From contig CAZSDP010000031.1 in NCBI GenBank assembly GCA_964605665.1, positions 1 to 54,753 on the forward strand: 54,753 nt of DNA, read 5' to 3'. Positions 18,061 through 26,257 of the stretch are shown here, one piece after another. Within the stretch, counting starts at the first letter, position 1. Every line of letters starts with the position of its first letter. The notes under the pieces are model-generated. The model ran no database searches and was not told the DNA's origin. It saw only the letters and a program-made list of their open reading frames with translations. The position numbers and the translations under genes are program-made. This DNA comes from CAZSDP01 sp964605665. GTDB lineage: Bacteria; Planctomycetota; UBA8108; UBA1146.

Positions 18061-19319
18061 TGTTCGATCTCGACTACAACACCATGGTCGTCCTTGCGGG
18101 CACGACAGCTCTCGGCCTCGCCGCCGGCTCTACAGGTTCTCTGGCGCTCTTGCGGAGGCGCGCCCTGCTCGCCGACGCGCTCTCCCACGCCACCCTACCC
18201 GGGATCTGCCTCGCGTTCTTGCTCAGTGGTAGCCGCTCATTCCCCACTCTGCTCTTCGGTGGATTTCTCACCGGGGTCTTAGGTGTCGTGGTGGTGGTTG
18301 CGATCTCTCGCCGAGGGCGTGTTCGTGAAGACGCTGCAATTGGCATCGTGCTCGGCTGCTTCTTTGGTGCGGGTATCGCGCTGAGTGGCATCATCCAAAA
18401 GCGTGGAGCAGACGCTGCCCAGGCGGGGCTCGACAACTTTCTGTTGGGGCAAACCGCAGGCATGCTCAAAGGTGATGCGATCACGATCGGGATCATCGCT
18501 CTTCTCACCGTCATTTTGGTCATCACCCTGGGAAAAGAATGGAAGTTGATCTGTTTTGATCCCGACTTCGCGGAAATTGAAGGCTGGCCGGTCCGACTCC
18601 TCGATCTATTGCTGATGCTCCTGATCACCGCAACGGTCGTGATCGCACTTCCAGCGGTGGGCGTTGTTCTCACCGCGGCGATTTTGATCATCCCCGCAAC
18701 TGCAGCGAGACTCTGGGTCGATCGGCTTGGCCCGATGCTGATCGTCTCTTCGACGATCGGAGTCCTCTCAGGAGCGGTCGGGACATTGATCAGTGCCCGC
18801 TCTTCCGGAATCCCGGCGGGTCCGATCATCGTCCTGGTCGCCGCAGCGATCTTCACCGCCTCACTCCTCTTCGCTCCTCGAAGAGGGGTTCTCGCCCGAC
18901 TGCGGATCAGGAGGAAACGACGACTTTCACGTGAGCGTCGACGTCTTCTGCGAGCGATTTACGAGTGCCTCGAACTCGGAGCGGAAAGAGTTAGCGAGGG
19001 AGAGCTGGTGCGTCGCAGATCATGGAGTGCGGGGGCCCTCCGATCTCACCTCGAAGAAGCGCACCGCTTCGGCTGGATCGAATGGGACGCGGTCGGTATC
19101 TCGCTGACCGAAAGTGGGATGAAACGAGCGATCAAGATCATCCGTGCCGAGAGGATTTGGCAAGAGTATCTTCTTTCACATGCCCAAATCGACCGCGATC
19201 TGATCGATCTCGATGCCGAAGAAATCGGCAAAATCTTACCCGCATCCTTGGTCAGTACCCTCGAATCACGTTTGCGTACCAAGGGTCAACTTCCGGAGTT
19301 CGAAGGGGGCGTTCCATGA
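18060..19319 (+). CDS. troC: Metal ABC transporter permease fused to a DtxR-like domain (first)
   Basis: Residues 1-275 form an ABC-3 type permease with about eight membrane helices and the family segment LLRRRALLADALSHATLPGI. After a basic stretch (GVLARLRIRRKRR) comes a 130-residue soluble tail like a DtxR/MntR repressor. It has a winged helix (LLRAIYECLELG to GWIEW), LTESGMKRAIKIIRAERIWQEYL and a dimerisation-like region. Several metal-ligand positions are not kept: the usual SH after the IIR helix is AE. The tail should face the cytoplasm and could sense metal or inhibit transport, although this is inference. ABC-3 permeases normally end near residue 280. Confidence 0.9.
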   Translation: MFDLDYNTMVVLAGTTALGLAAGSTGSLALLRRRALLADALSHATLPGICLAFLLSGSRSFPTLLFGGFLTGVLGVVVVVAISRRGRVREDAAIGIVLGCFFGAGIALSGIIQKRGADAAQAGLDNFLLGQTAGMLKGDAITIGIIALLTVILVITLGKEWKLICFDPDFAEIEGWPVRLLDLLLMLLITATVVIALPAVGVVLTAAILIIPATAARLWVDRLGPMLIVSSTIGVLSGAVGTLISARSSGIPAGPIIVLVAAAIFTASLLFAPRRGVLARLRIRRKRRLSRERRRLLRAIYECLELGAERVSEGELVRRRSWSAGALRSHLEEAHRFGWIEWDAVGISLTESGMKRAIKIIRAERIWQEYLLSHAQIDRDLIDLDAEEIGKILPASLVSTLESRLRTKGQLPEFEGGVP

Positions 19320-20623
19320 GCCTCTTCGACGTCACTTCCGTCTCGATCCTGATCGTGGTGGCCCTCGCAGCAAGTAACTGTGCACTGATTGGAAGTTACT
19401 TAGTCCTGCGCCGACAGTCTCTACTCGGTGACGCGATCAGCCACGGTATCTTGCCTGGCTTGGTGATCGGTTTCCTTCTCGCCGGAAACCGCGACCTTCT
19501 CCCAATGGCAACTGGGGCGTTGCTCGCTGCCTTAGCAACGGCGCTTTGCACCGATTTACTGCGCCGTCACCTTCGCATCGACGGAGACGCGGCGATGGGC
19601 ATCGTCTTCACCACTCTGTTCGCAATCGGCGTCATTCTGATCGAAACCTCCGCCTCTCAAGTCGATCTCGATCCCGGGTGCGTTCTATATGGCCAAGCCG
19701 AATACGCAGCAATCGATCGATCCAACTTCGCGCTCTTCGGTTGGCAGCCGCCGAGATCAGCAGTCTCCCTCGCCATTGTCCTCGCCATCAACATTTCCCT
19801 GATCGCTGCATTTTGGAAAGAGCTTCTGATTACCAGCTTTGATCCACAATTGGCCAACTCTGTGGGAATCAAGGCAACGCCGATGAACATCTTGATCCAA
19901 TCGATGACCGCATTGACCACCGTCGCTGCCTTTGAGGCGGTTGGTTCTATTCTCGTCATCGCGATGTTGATTGTCCCTGGTGTCATCGGTCACTTGCTCT
20001 CCGACCGCCTGATCGGAGTCCTATTGGCGGCGCAAGTCGCCGGCTTTGTCACCGCCCTTCTCGGACTTGGAGGGGCGATCTATTGGGACACCTCGGTCGC
20101 TGGAATGGTCGCAGTCTCCGGAGGAGCTCTCTTCGCTGTGGCCCTGCTTCTCGCTCCACGCCATGGGTGGATTCCGAGTCTATTCCGGCGCTGGTCGTTG
20201 ACGGTACGCATCGTCGAGGAAGATCTGCTCGGTTGGCTCTATCGTCGCATTGAATCGACCACCGACTCTTCGAGCGACGTCACCGATTCTCGAAGATTCG
20301 ATGCCCCACTCCCTCCCCATCCTCAATGGCTCTATCAGTGGGCCCGGTTCCGACTGAGACTCGCTGGTTCGATCGATCGCTGGGGATCTCGAGCGCAACT
20401 CACTGAGTACGGGCATTCTCGAGGAAGACGCATCGTGCGTCGCCACCGTTTGTGGGAAACTTATCTGAGCGATCGACTCGCACTCCCGGCGTCACATCTC
20501 CATGACCCTGCCCACCGCATCGAGCACTTCCTCGACGAAGAACTGACCCAGAAGATCGAAGAGAAGCTCGATCGCCCCGACCGAGACCCACACGGTCGTC
20601 AAGTTCCTCCCGCGAGTGAATAG
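19316..20623 (+). CDS. troD: Metal ABC transporter permease fused to a DtxR-like domain (second)
   Basis: This 435-residue second permease has a membrane part at about 1-285, including RRQSLLGDAISHGILPGL and repeated hydrophobic helices. The C-terminal tail is a better-preserved DtxR module than in the first permease. It has a poorly conserved helical region, then LTEYGHSRGRRIVRRHRLWETYL, AHRIEHFLDEEL and the closing DPHGRQVPP, which mirrors DPHGSPIP in the stand-alone regulator at 20665. The start ATG 19316 overlaps the previous stop (ATGA). A longer upstream frame would lie inside the first permease gene and is rejected. The tail ends the operon. Confidence 0.92.
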   Translation: MSLFDVTSVSILIVVALAASNCALIGSYLVLRRQSLLGDAISHGILPGLVIGFLLAGNRDLLPMATGALLAALATALCTDLLRRHLRIDGDAAMGIVFTTLFAIGVILIETSASQVDLDPGCVLYGQAEYAAIDRSNFALFGWQPPRSAVSLAIVLAINISLIAAFWKELLITSFDPQLANSVGIKATPMNILIQSMTALTTVAAFEAVGSILVIAMLIVPGVIGHLLSDRLIGVLLAAQVAGFVTALLGLGGAIYWDTSVAGMVAVSGGALFAVALLLAPRHGWIPSLFRRWSLTVRIVEEDLLGWLYRRIESTTDSSSDVTDSRRFDAPLPPHPQWLYQWARFRLRLAGSIDRWGSRAQLTEYGHSRGRRIVRRHRLWETYLSDRLALPASHLHDPAHRIEHFLDEELTQKIEEKLDRPDRDPHGRQVPPASE

Positions 20624-20664
20624 AGGAGCTCCTGTTCTTTCCGAGCCTCAATGCAGTTCTTCCG

Positions 20665-21342
20665 TCAGCGAATTTCGACGTAGATACGCGCGGCGAGAGG
20701 ACGGCCGATAGCAATCACGGAAGCCTGCTCCGTCAACGCTTCGAGGAGATACGGTCCCTCATAGGGCTCTAACCGAAGAAATCTCCAGAGGGCTCCTGGA
20801 ACGACTCCGTGCTCGGCAAGGTATTGGAGGGCCCCCGGTTCCGCATCTCGCACTCGGCGCACCACGATCTCACACCCAGGTTCGAGCTGTGGAAGCGGCT
20901 TCGAGTCATCCTCGACCGGTAGATTGCCTTGACGGTCTGGGATCGGGGAACCGTGAGGATCCTTCTCCGGATAACCGAGGGCCTCTTCCAAACGGTTCAC
21001 GAGATCTTCGCTGACCACGTGCTCAAGCCGTTCAACCTCTGCATCCACTCGATCCCAAGGCATGTCTAAAACTTGAGCGAGATAGGTCTCGAGAATTCGG
21101 TGACTGCGGATCACCCGAAGAGCGTGTTGTCGTCCAGATCCGGTGAGTTTCACTCCTTGATACGCGATGTGTTCAACGAACCCTTGTTCACCCAAGCGCT
21201 TCAACATGCGCGAAACGGATGGAGCACGTACTCCCAAGCGACGTGCGATGTCGCCCGTCGACACGCCCTGCTGAACTCCACCCAGTTTGAAGATCGCCTT
21301 GAGGTAGTTCTCTGCCGACTCGGTGATCTCAGTTGTGTCCAT
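20665..21342 (-). CDS. mntR: DtxR/MntR-family metal-dependent transcriptional regulator
   Basis: This 225-residue repressor faces the transporter operon tail to tail. The N-terminal winged helix spans about 8-65 (ENYLKAIFKL to VEHIAYQGVKLT). The metal/dimer domain includes IRSHRILETYL, EVERLEH and EALGYPEKDPHGSPIP. A C-terminal FeoA/SH3-like domain starts near PGCEIVVRRV. ATG 21342 is chosen because GGAG lies 7 bases upstream; a longer form to 21390 lacks a site. It probably binds the palindrome at 16110 and represses the transporter when metal is abundant (inference). Mn2+ is the likeliest signal, with Fe2+ possible. Confidence 0.9.
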   Translation of the reverse strand: MDTTEITESAENYLKAIFKLGGVQQGVSTGDIARRLGVRAPSVSRMLKRLGEQGFVEHIAYQGVKLTGSGRQHALRVIRSHRILETYLAQVLDMPWDRVDAEVERLEHVVSEDLVNRLEEALGYPEKDPHGSPIPDRQGNLPVEDDSKPLPQLEPGCEIVVRRVRDAEPGALQYLAEHGVVPGALWRFLRLEPYEGPYLLEALTEQASVIAIGRPLAARIYVEIR

Positions 21343-21635
21343 ACCGTGGCTCCATCGCCCATGATCCAACGATTCGCTCTTCCAAGTCATCAGTCTTCTG
21401 ACGGGAGCGAGCCTCCGCGTCGACGTGCTCGCTCCACTTCTACCAACAGTTTAGAGCCTCTTACTCTGGAACGACAATTCACTCTTTCCGACTCGCTGAG
21501 AACTCTTGCCCGCGAATCAGTGGGATTTCCTTCCAGTTCTCGATCGATCCGGCGATAACTCCTGTCCACACCGGAGGCCCCTTGAAGAGGGACAGTGCGG
21601 GAATCTGCACGCGACAACCTGCTGAGGAAGCCGTC

Positions 21636-22070
21636 ATGCCTAGTGACCTTGATTACCATTTCTCCACCGAAGTCCGCGTCCGCCTGCCGGAAACAGACGC
21701 GATGGGAATCGTCTTTCACGGGAACTATTTCACGTATCTCGAAGTGGGACGCGTCGACTATCTGGTCAACTTGAACCTGACAGAAGGAAATCGCCCAATA
21801 CGAGACTTCGAAAATGTTGTTGTCCAAGCCCATGTTGATTTCCACTCACCCGCTCGACTCCACGACTTACTTCGAATCGACGTCGCGACTCGCGAGATCA
21901 AGCGATCGAGTTTCACCTTCTCATTCCGAATCCGACATCGTCAGGAAAACCGTCTCGTTGCCACCGGCCATACGACGCACTGTGCCATCGGCGAGGACTT
22001 TCGCCCGATCCCAGTCCCCGATTGTTTTCGCGAAGTGATCACGAAGTTCGAACATTGGGATTCAGAGTAG
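21636..22070 (+). CDS. YbgC/4HBT-family acyl-CoA thioesterase
   Basis: This 144-residue hotdog-fold protein hydrolyses acyl-CoA thioesters. The catalytic segment ETDAMGIVFHGNYFTYLEVGRVDYL fits the 4-hydroxybenzoyl-CoA thioesterase/YbgC pattern with the active-site aspartate. The rest of the fold (VVQAHVDFHSPARLHDLLRI, then ATGHTTHCAI) also agrees. ATG 21636 has GAGGAAG 6 bases upstream. The HIT-family gene follows 27 bases later. The substrate is not predictable. Confidence 0.88.
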   Translation: MPSDLDYHFSTEVRVRLPETDAMGIVFHGNYFTYLEVGRVDYLVNLNLTEGNRPIRDFENVVVQAHVDFHSPARLHDLLRIDVATREIKRSSFTFSFRIRHRQENRLVATGHTTHCAIGEDFRPIPVPDCFREVITKFEHWDSE

Positions 22071-22097
22071 TGATTCGATTCTGGGGAGGAGTCTAGA

Positions 22098-22484
22098 TTG
22101 GCGAGTATCTTTACAAAGATCATCGAAGGCGAGATTCCCGCACACCGAGTCTGGGAAGATGAACAACACCTCGCCTTTCTCGACATCCGTCCGGTTCAAC
22201 CGGGACATACTCTGGTGATTCCAAAGCGTGAAGTTTCCTATCTCTTCGATCTCGAAAAACGTGAACAAGCAGCTCTTTGGGACGCCGTTCGTACTGTGGA
22301 GAAAAAGTTGAGAACCGCTGTCAGCTGCGAAAGAGTGGTCTTGAGTGTCGTCGGCTGGGAGGTCCCCCATGTTCACGTCCACCTGATACCGACCGATGGC
22401 ATCGGAGATTTCCCATTTCCTGGACCTTGCCAATTCGATTCAGATCAATTGAGCGAGATCGCTGCGAAAATCGCCGCTTCCTAA
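22098..22484 (+). CDS. HIT-family nucleotide hydrolase/transferase
   Basis: This 128-residue protein starts with the classic HIT opening IFTKIIEGEIPAHRVWED. It carries the histidine triad in VPHVHVHLIP (H91, H93, H95). HIT proteins hydrolyse phosphoramidates or dinucleotide polyphosphates such as AMP-lysine or AMP-NH2. The start is TTG 22098 with GGGGAGGA 7 bases before it. The family is certain; the physiological substrate is not. Confidence 0.92.
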   Translation: MASIFTKIIEGEIPAHRVWEDEQHLAFLDIRPVQPGHTLVIPKREVSYLFDLEKREQAALWDAVRTVEKKLRTAVSCERVVLSVVGWEVPHVHVHLIPTDGIGDFPFPGPCQFDSDQLSEIAAKIAAS

Positions 22485-22566
22485 AGAAACTGCAGATCGG
22501 ATAGCGAACAACCCCTGGCCGTTACCGTCTGACAATGTCAAAATGACCTCCGAAGAGGAGAGTGAC

Positions 22567-23157
22567 ATGTCTACTGTTCCGAGAATCGTCGTCTCTGTTT
22601 TCTTACTTGCTGTTTTCTTCCTACCGGCTCTTGCCAACGATGGGAAAGACCAGTTTCCCCGTGAACGAGGGCGTGATGCGAAAAAGGACGCCATCAAGAA
22701 TGGGGTCGAGGGTAAGGCGCCACCGAAGCTAGATGTTTCCGGCTGGCTGAACACCGACGGCAAAGCGCTATCCTGGGCGGATCTGCGAGGAAAAGTCGTG
22801 GTGATCGATTTTTGGGGTACCTGGTGAGCGCCCTGTCGGAGTGCCGTGCCGCACCTCATTAAGTTGTTCGAGAAGCACCAGAAAGACGGCCTTGTCATCC
22901 TCGGGATTCACTCCGAATCCGGGCATGAAAAGGCCGCCGAGTTCGTCAAAGACAAGAAAATTCCTTACCCCATCGCCCTCGACACCAAAGGCAAGACCGT
23001 CGAAGCGTTTGGAGCAGACAGTTTCCCCGACTATTACCTGATCGATCGATCGGGGCAGGTCCGGGTCGCCGACCTAGCAAATGCAGGTCTCGACGGCGCT
23101 TTGAAAACCTTGCTCGCTGAGCCTGCGCCGAAGTCTCTCGAGAAGGGCAAGAAGTAG
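22567..23157 (+). CDS. TlpA-like thioredoxin-fold selenoprotein (in-frame UGA, UxxC motif)
   Basis: Two halves in one frame are split only by TGA at 22825-22827. Read through, the site is FWGTW-U-APCR, the exact thioredoxin active site with selenocysteine (residue 87) in place of the first cysteine and Cys90 as partner. The 196-residue protein has a signal peptide (hydrophobic FLLAVFFLPALA, then ND), a linker, VVVIDFW, and the later cis-proline loop SFPDYYLID. The product should be an exported redox protein. ATG 22567 has GAGGAG 6 bases upstream. A hairpin fitting bSECIS rules starts 10 bases after the UGA. An automatic annotation would show two truncated genes or a pseudogene. The intact frame after the UGA argues against decay. 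Confidence 0.9.
22838..22857 (+). promoter_or_regulatory. Putative bSECIS hairpin
   Basis: GGAGUGC pairs with GCACCUC (one A/C mismatch, one G-U pair) around the loop CGUGCC. The loop begins 17 bases after the UGA and has G as its second base, as bacterial SECIS elements require for SelB binding. It lies inside the coding sequence, as is normal in bacteria. Confidence 0.7.
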
Positions 23158-23182
23158 GTCGCGAGGAGTCGACTCGATCGAA

Positions 23183-23235
23183 GAAGGTGGACACGCTTCC
23201 GCATTTGATTGCGAAGCGTGTCCACCTTCATTTCT
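23183..23235. terminator. Hairpin terminator after the selenoprotein gene
   Basis: A perfect 17-bp stem (23183-23199 with 23213-23229; ends GAAGGTGGAC and GTCCACCTTC) closes a 13-base loop, followed by ATTTCT. It lies between the selenoprotein gene and the converging glycosyltransferase gene and could serve both. Confidence 0.82.
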
Positions 23236-23280
23236 AGGAGTCGACACTCCCCTCCCCAATCCCCGTCTGGGGACCGTTCC

Positions 23281-24519
23281 TCATAGATCTACCGTCCGGT
23301 TCTGACGCCAAGCGGGTAGTGCCGCGGTCAGAAGTGTTCCCAGAGATTGCTCGACACAGCAGGTCGATCGAATGAACGCTCGGGCATTCTCTCCGAGGCT
23401 TCGACGAGCCTCAGGATCGGAGAGAAGTCCCAAAACTGCAGCTGCGAAGTCCTTTGGATCTCGCGCCAAGAGTGCCGGTGGAGCGAGTTGTTGCGGAATC
23501 GCTCCGACCGCAGAGGGGTGGGCTACTGCAGCACGCCCTTCGGCGAGGGCATGCATCAACTCTAGGGATGGCCCCCCAAATCGGCGTGGCGAAACCACCA
23601 AGTCGCACACTTCCAAATGCTCGAGCCATCGATCCGGCTCCGGTAATGAACCGTCGACCCGCACCCCGGTCAAGTCGCAGCCCGCAGGGACTTCTTCTTC
23701 GAGCCAACCGACCAGCTGCAATTCCGACCCAGGGCGTGCCGCAACAATCTTCGGCCAAACCTGCCGCAAAAAGGAATGCAGTCCCGGCCGGTCCTCTGGC
23801 GAAGCATCTCCCGCAAACAACAAACGTCCGTTCCCGCGTTGGATCGGTGTCGGCACTGGCTTTGATAGGGTTGTCTGATCGATTGAGAAGTTTCGGTCGA
23901 CGAGCTTTGTTTCGGGAAGGTGCTTCTGGAGGTAAGTCCTGAGAAACGGTGTCGCGACCCAAAGTACATCGAACTGGGCAAGCGCATCGATTTCTTCTCT
24001 CGGTGACGAGAAGGTCGCTGGATAAGAAAGACCGTTCTTCGCGAGGATCTCTTCAGTCTGAACATGAAGGCGGGACACATCACAAACCGTCGGGCACTGC
24101 AGATGCTCTGCCGCCTTCCCCAACCGCGCATCGAGCGCGATGCATACATCGATCTCTTCGAAGCTAAACGCGCGAGTGACCCATCGAGCAAATCCACTCG
24201 GACAATCGCGATTTTGCTGGCCACGGGTCACCGCGGAATGCAATCGGTGCCACAGATTTGCTGCTCGCCCTCGTTGGTTCGGGTGTCGATAGACTCTGAT
24301 CTTGCGCCTCGGTCCCTCAAGCCTGCTCAACTCGCTCAACTCTTCTTCATGCTCTTGAAGGATCGCGACATCGACAGAGTGTGCCGCCGCCGTCAGGCTG
24401 AGAACCAGTTCCCGCAATCGCCAGATGGGAGCACCGTCGCAGGGAGAGTCCGGGACCAGCAACAAGACTCGTAATGGTCGGTCACGATCGGTGGATACTC
24501 TCTCACGGAAATCGGTCAT
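23281..24519 (-). CDS. GT-B glycosyltransferase (GT4-like)
   Basis: This 412-residue protein has an N-terminal Rossmann domain beginning RVLLLVPDSPCDGAPIWRLREL. The C-terminal half is a typical glycosyltransferase-1 domain: RLLFAGDASPEDRPGLHSFLRQVWP, ELQLVGWL, then a donor-site region with RFGGPSLELMHALAEGRAAVAHPSAVGAIPQQL. The usual ExxxxxE motif is represented by PSLELMHALAEG. ATG 24519 has AAGGAA 8 bases upstream; a longer frame to 24687 is rejected. It probably transfers a sugar to a surface glycan or lipid. No partner genes adjoin it. Confidence 0.83.
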   Translation of the reverse strand: MTDFRERVSTDRDRPLRVLLLVPDSPCDGAPIWRLRELVLSLTAAAHSVDVAILQEHEEELSELSRLEGPRRKIRVYRHPNQRGRAANLWHRLHSAVTRGQQNRDCPSGFARWVTRAFSFEEIDVCIALDARLGKAAEHLQCPTVCDVSRLHVQTEEILAKNGLSYPATFSSPREEIDALAQFDVLWVATPFLRTYLQKHLPETKLVDRNFSIDQTTLSKPVPTPIQRGNGRLLFAGDASPEDRPGLHSFLRQVWPKIVAARPGSELQLVGWLEEEVPAGCDLTGVRVDGSLPEPDRWLEHLEVCDLVVSPRRFGGPSLELMHALAEGRAAVAHPSAVGAIPQQLAPPALLARDPKDFAAAVLGLLSDPEARRSLGENARAFIRSTCCVEQSLGTLLTAALPAWRQNRTVDL

Positions 24520-24775
24520 CGATGAAGTTCCTTCAGCGGCTACAAAGAAAGCCTGGATCGACCAAGGACTCCCAACACTTCCTCTATCGGCGATTTGTGG
24601 CGCTGGGGTGAAGGAAAGTGAGGTCGCTGAAGGGGTAAATCGGGCAGAATCTGCGAGCGGGAACCCTTGAGTCGGCAGGAATCCCATGGAATCCTCACCC
24701 TGGTCGCCGAATCCTGGCGACGAAGGCTCATTCGGGCGGCAATCAGATTTTTAGCCATGAAACTCAGGAGATGCG

Positions 24776-26083
24776 ATGACAGCTGAAGAAAGGGATGTGG
24801 TGGTGGTCGGCGCTGGTGCAGCGGGACTCGCTACTGCGATCTTCTCAGCTGAGTACGACCAGGGACTCTCAGAAGAATCGGCGACTCGACGAAGACCCAT
24901 TCGGGTGACCGTCTTGGAAGGGGCCCCCCGGATCGGGGCAAAGATCTTGGTCTCCGGAGGCGGGCGCTGCAACGTCACACACTTTGAAGTATCGACGTCT
25001 GACTATCACGGCGGTCGAAATTTCATCAAAAGGGTACTCCGGGGATTTCCAGTGGTAGAGACCGTCGATTGGTTCGCCTCACTGGGAGTCGACCTGAAGC
25101 GAGAAGAGACCGGTAAGCTCTTTCCGACGAGCAACCGTGCCCGAACTGTTGTCGACGCTCTCGTCGGACGTGCTGAAGAACTCGGTGTTGAACTGAGAGT
25201 CGGCGAAAGAGTCAGCGCGATCGATCGTCACCCCAACGGTGGATTTAGAATTCACCATGGAGCCACCACCACCGATTGCCAGCGCGTCGTCTTGGCAACA
25301 GGAGGTCGCTCACTTCCAAAGTCGGGAAGTGACGGAACCGGATATCTCCTGGCCAAAGAACTCGGACACACGGTCACAGAGACTTGGCAGGCACTGGTAC
25401 CGCTTCTGCTCGACGAGAGTTTCCCCCACGCTTCACTTTCGGGAATCTCGCACCGAGCACGACTCACCATTCGAATCGACGAGAAGAAATTTGAAGAGAG
25501 AATGGGAGATCTTCTCTGGACTCACTTCGGAATCAGTGGCCCCGTGGCGATGGACGTCAGTCGAAGCTGGATCGCAGGTCAAGAGTCTGAGAAGTCGAGC
25601 ACTCTAGAACTCTCCTTCTTGCCCGATCGAACTTGGACCGATCTCGAGGAGGAGATTGTAGAAGTCGGTCGCAAGCACCCGCGCCGCACCTTGGCCACCT
25701 GGCTTTCGAGTCAACTTCCCAAACGGGTGGGCTTTGAGATCGCTCGATTATCAGAGATCGAAGAAAGTCACACGATCTCGCAGCTGCCAAAAGCCGCTCG
25801 CAGAGCGTTGCTGAAAACTCTGACAGAACTAACGCTGCCGGTTATCGCACCGCGCGGTTGGAATCAAGCAGAGGTCACCGCTGGCGGAATACCCCTCGAC
25901 GAAGTTCGATCGGCAACGCTCGAATCGCGCCAAGTTCCCCATCTTTTCCTCGTGGGGGAAATCCTCGACGTCGACGGCAGAATTGGCGGATTCAACTTCC
26001 AATGGGCGTGGGCCACGGGGCGAACGGCTGGGAAAGCAATTGCACGCTCATTTAGGGAGACTCCAGCAGAGAAGCCCCGATAA
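24776..26083 (+). CDS. BaiN/HI0933-family FAD-dependent oxidoreductase
   Basis: This 435-residue flavoprotein has the dinucleotide motif VVVGAGAAGL (9-18). The HI0933 marks are SGGGRCN, GKLFPTS, THFGISGP, EVTAGGI and the closing GEILDVDGRIGGFNFQWAW, which binds FAD. ATG 24776 has AGGAG 6 bases upstream. Members of this family reduce double bonds in steroid-like substrates (BaiN) or have unknown roles, so the reaction here is open. It stands alone. Confidence 0.9.
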   Translation: MTAEERDVVVVGAGAAGLATAIFSAEYDQGLSEESATRRRPIRVTVLEGAPRIGAKILVSGGGRCNVTHFEVSTSDYHGGRNFIKRVLRGFPVVETVDWFASLGVDLKREETGKLFPTSNRARTVVDALVGRAEELGVELRVGERVSAIDRHPNGGFRIHHGATTTDCQRVVLATGGRSLPKSGSDGTGYLLAKELGHTVTETWQALVPLLLDESFPHASLSGISHRARLTIRIDEKKFEERMGDLLWTHFGISGPVAMDVSRSWIAGQESEKSSTLELSFLPDRTWTDLEEEIVEVGRKHPRRTLATWLSSQLPKRVGFEIARLSEIEESHTISQLPKAARRALLKTLTELTLPVIAPRGWNQAEVTAGGIPLDEVRSATLESRQVPHLFLVGEILDVDGRIGGFNFQWAWATGRTAGKAIARSFRETPAEKPR

Positions 26084-26169
26084 CCCCCAACGATTCGAGA
26101 ATGACCGGCAACGACAACGACTCCTCTTGGTCAACCGCCTCGCTCTCCTCCAACGGATCTTCCGTCCCC

Positions 26170-26230
26170 AAAAAAAAGAGCGCTCAACGTTCCGCGCCCA
26201 AAAGAGGCGACTTGGAACGATGAGCGCTCT
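26170..26230 (-). terminator. Rho-independent terminator of the first metalloprotease gene
   Basis: Read on the minus strand, a 17-bp stem with one mismatch (arms 26214-26230 and 26177-26193) is followed by eight T. It lies about 30 bases beyond the stop codon of the gene ending at 26258. Confidence 0.92.
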
Positions 26231-26257
26231 GAACGAAAGACCTCGATCAAACTCTAT

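Noticed and set aside
19022..19315. N-terminal extension of the second permease
   Set aside because: It lies inside the first permease gene in another frame; ATG 19316 with ATGA overlap is the natural start.
21390..21845. Minus-strand open frame opposite the thioesterase
   Set aside because: It lies opposite a clear hotdog-fold gene and has no family likeness of its own.
22543..22827. Truncated thioredoxin pseudogene ending at TGA
   Set aside because: The frame continues intact after the TGA with the expected PC and cis-Pro motifs, and a bSECIS-like hairpin is present.
24744..24756. 13-base match to the DtxR-type operator region (CAGATTTTTAGCC)
   Set aside because: Only the left half is shared and no inverted partner follows, so an operator for the BaiN-like gene is not supported.
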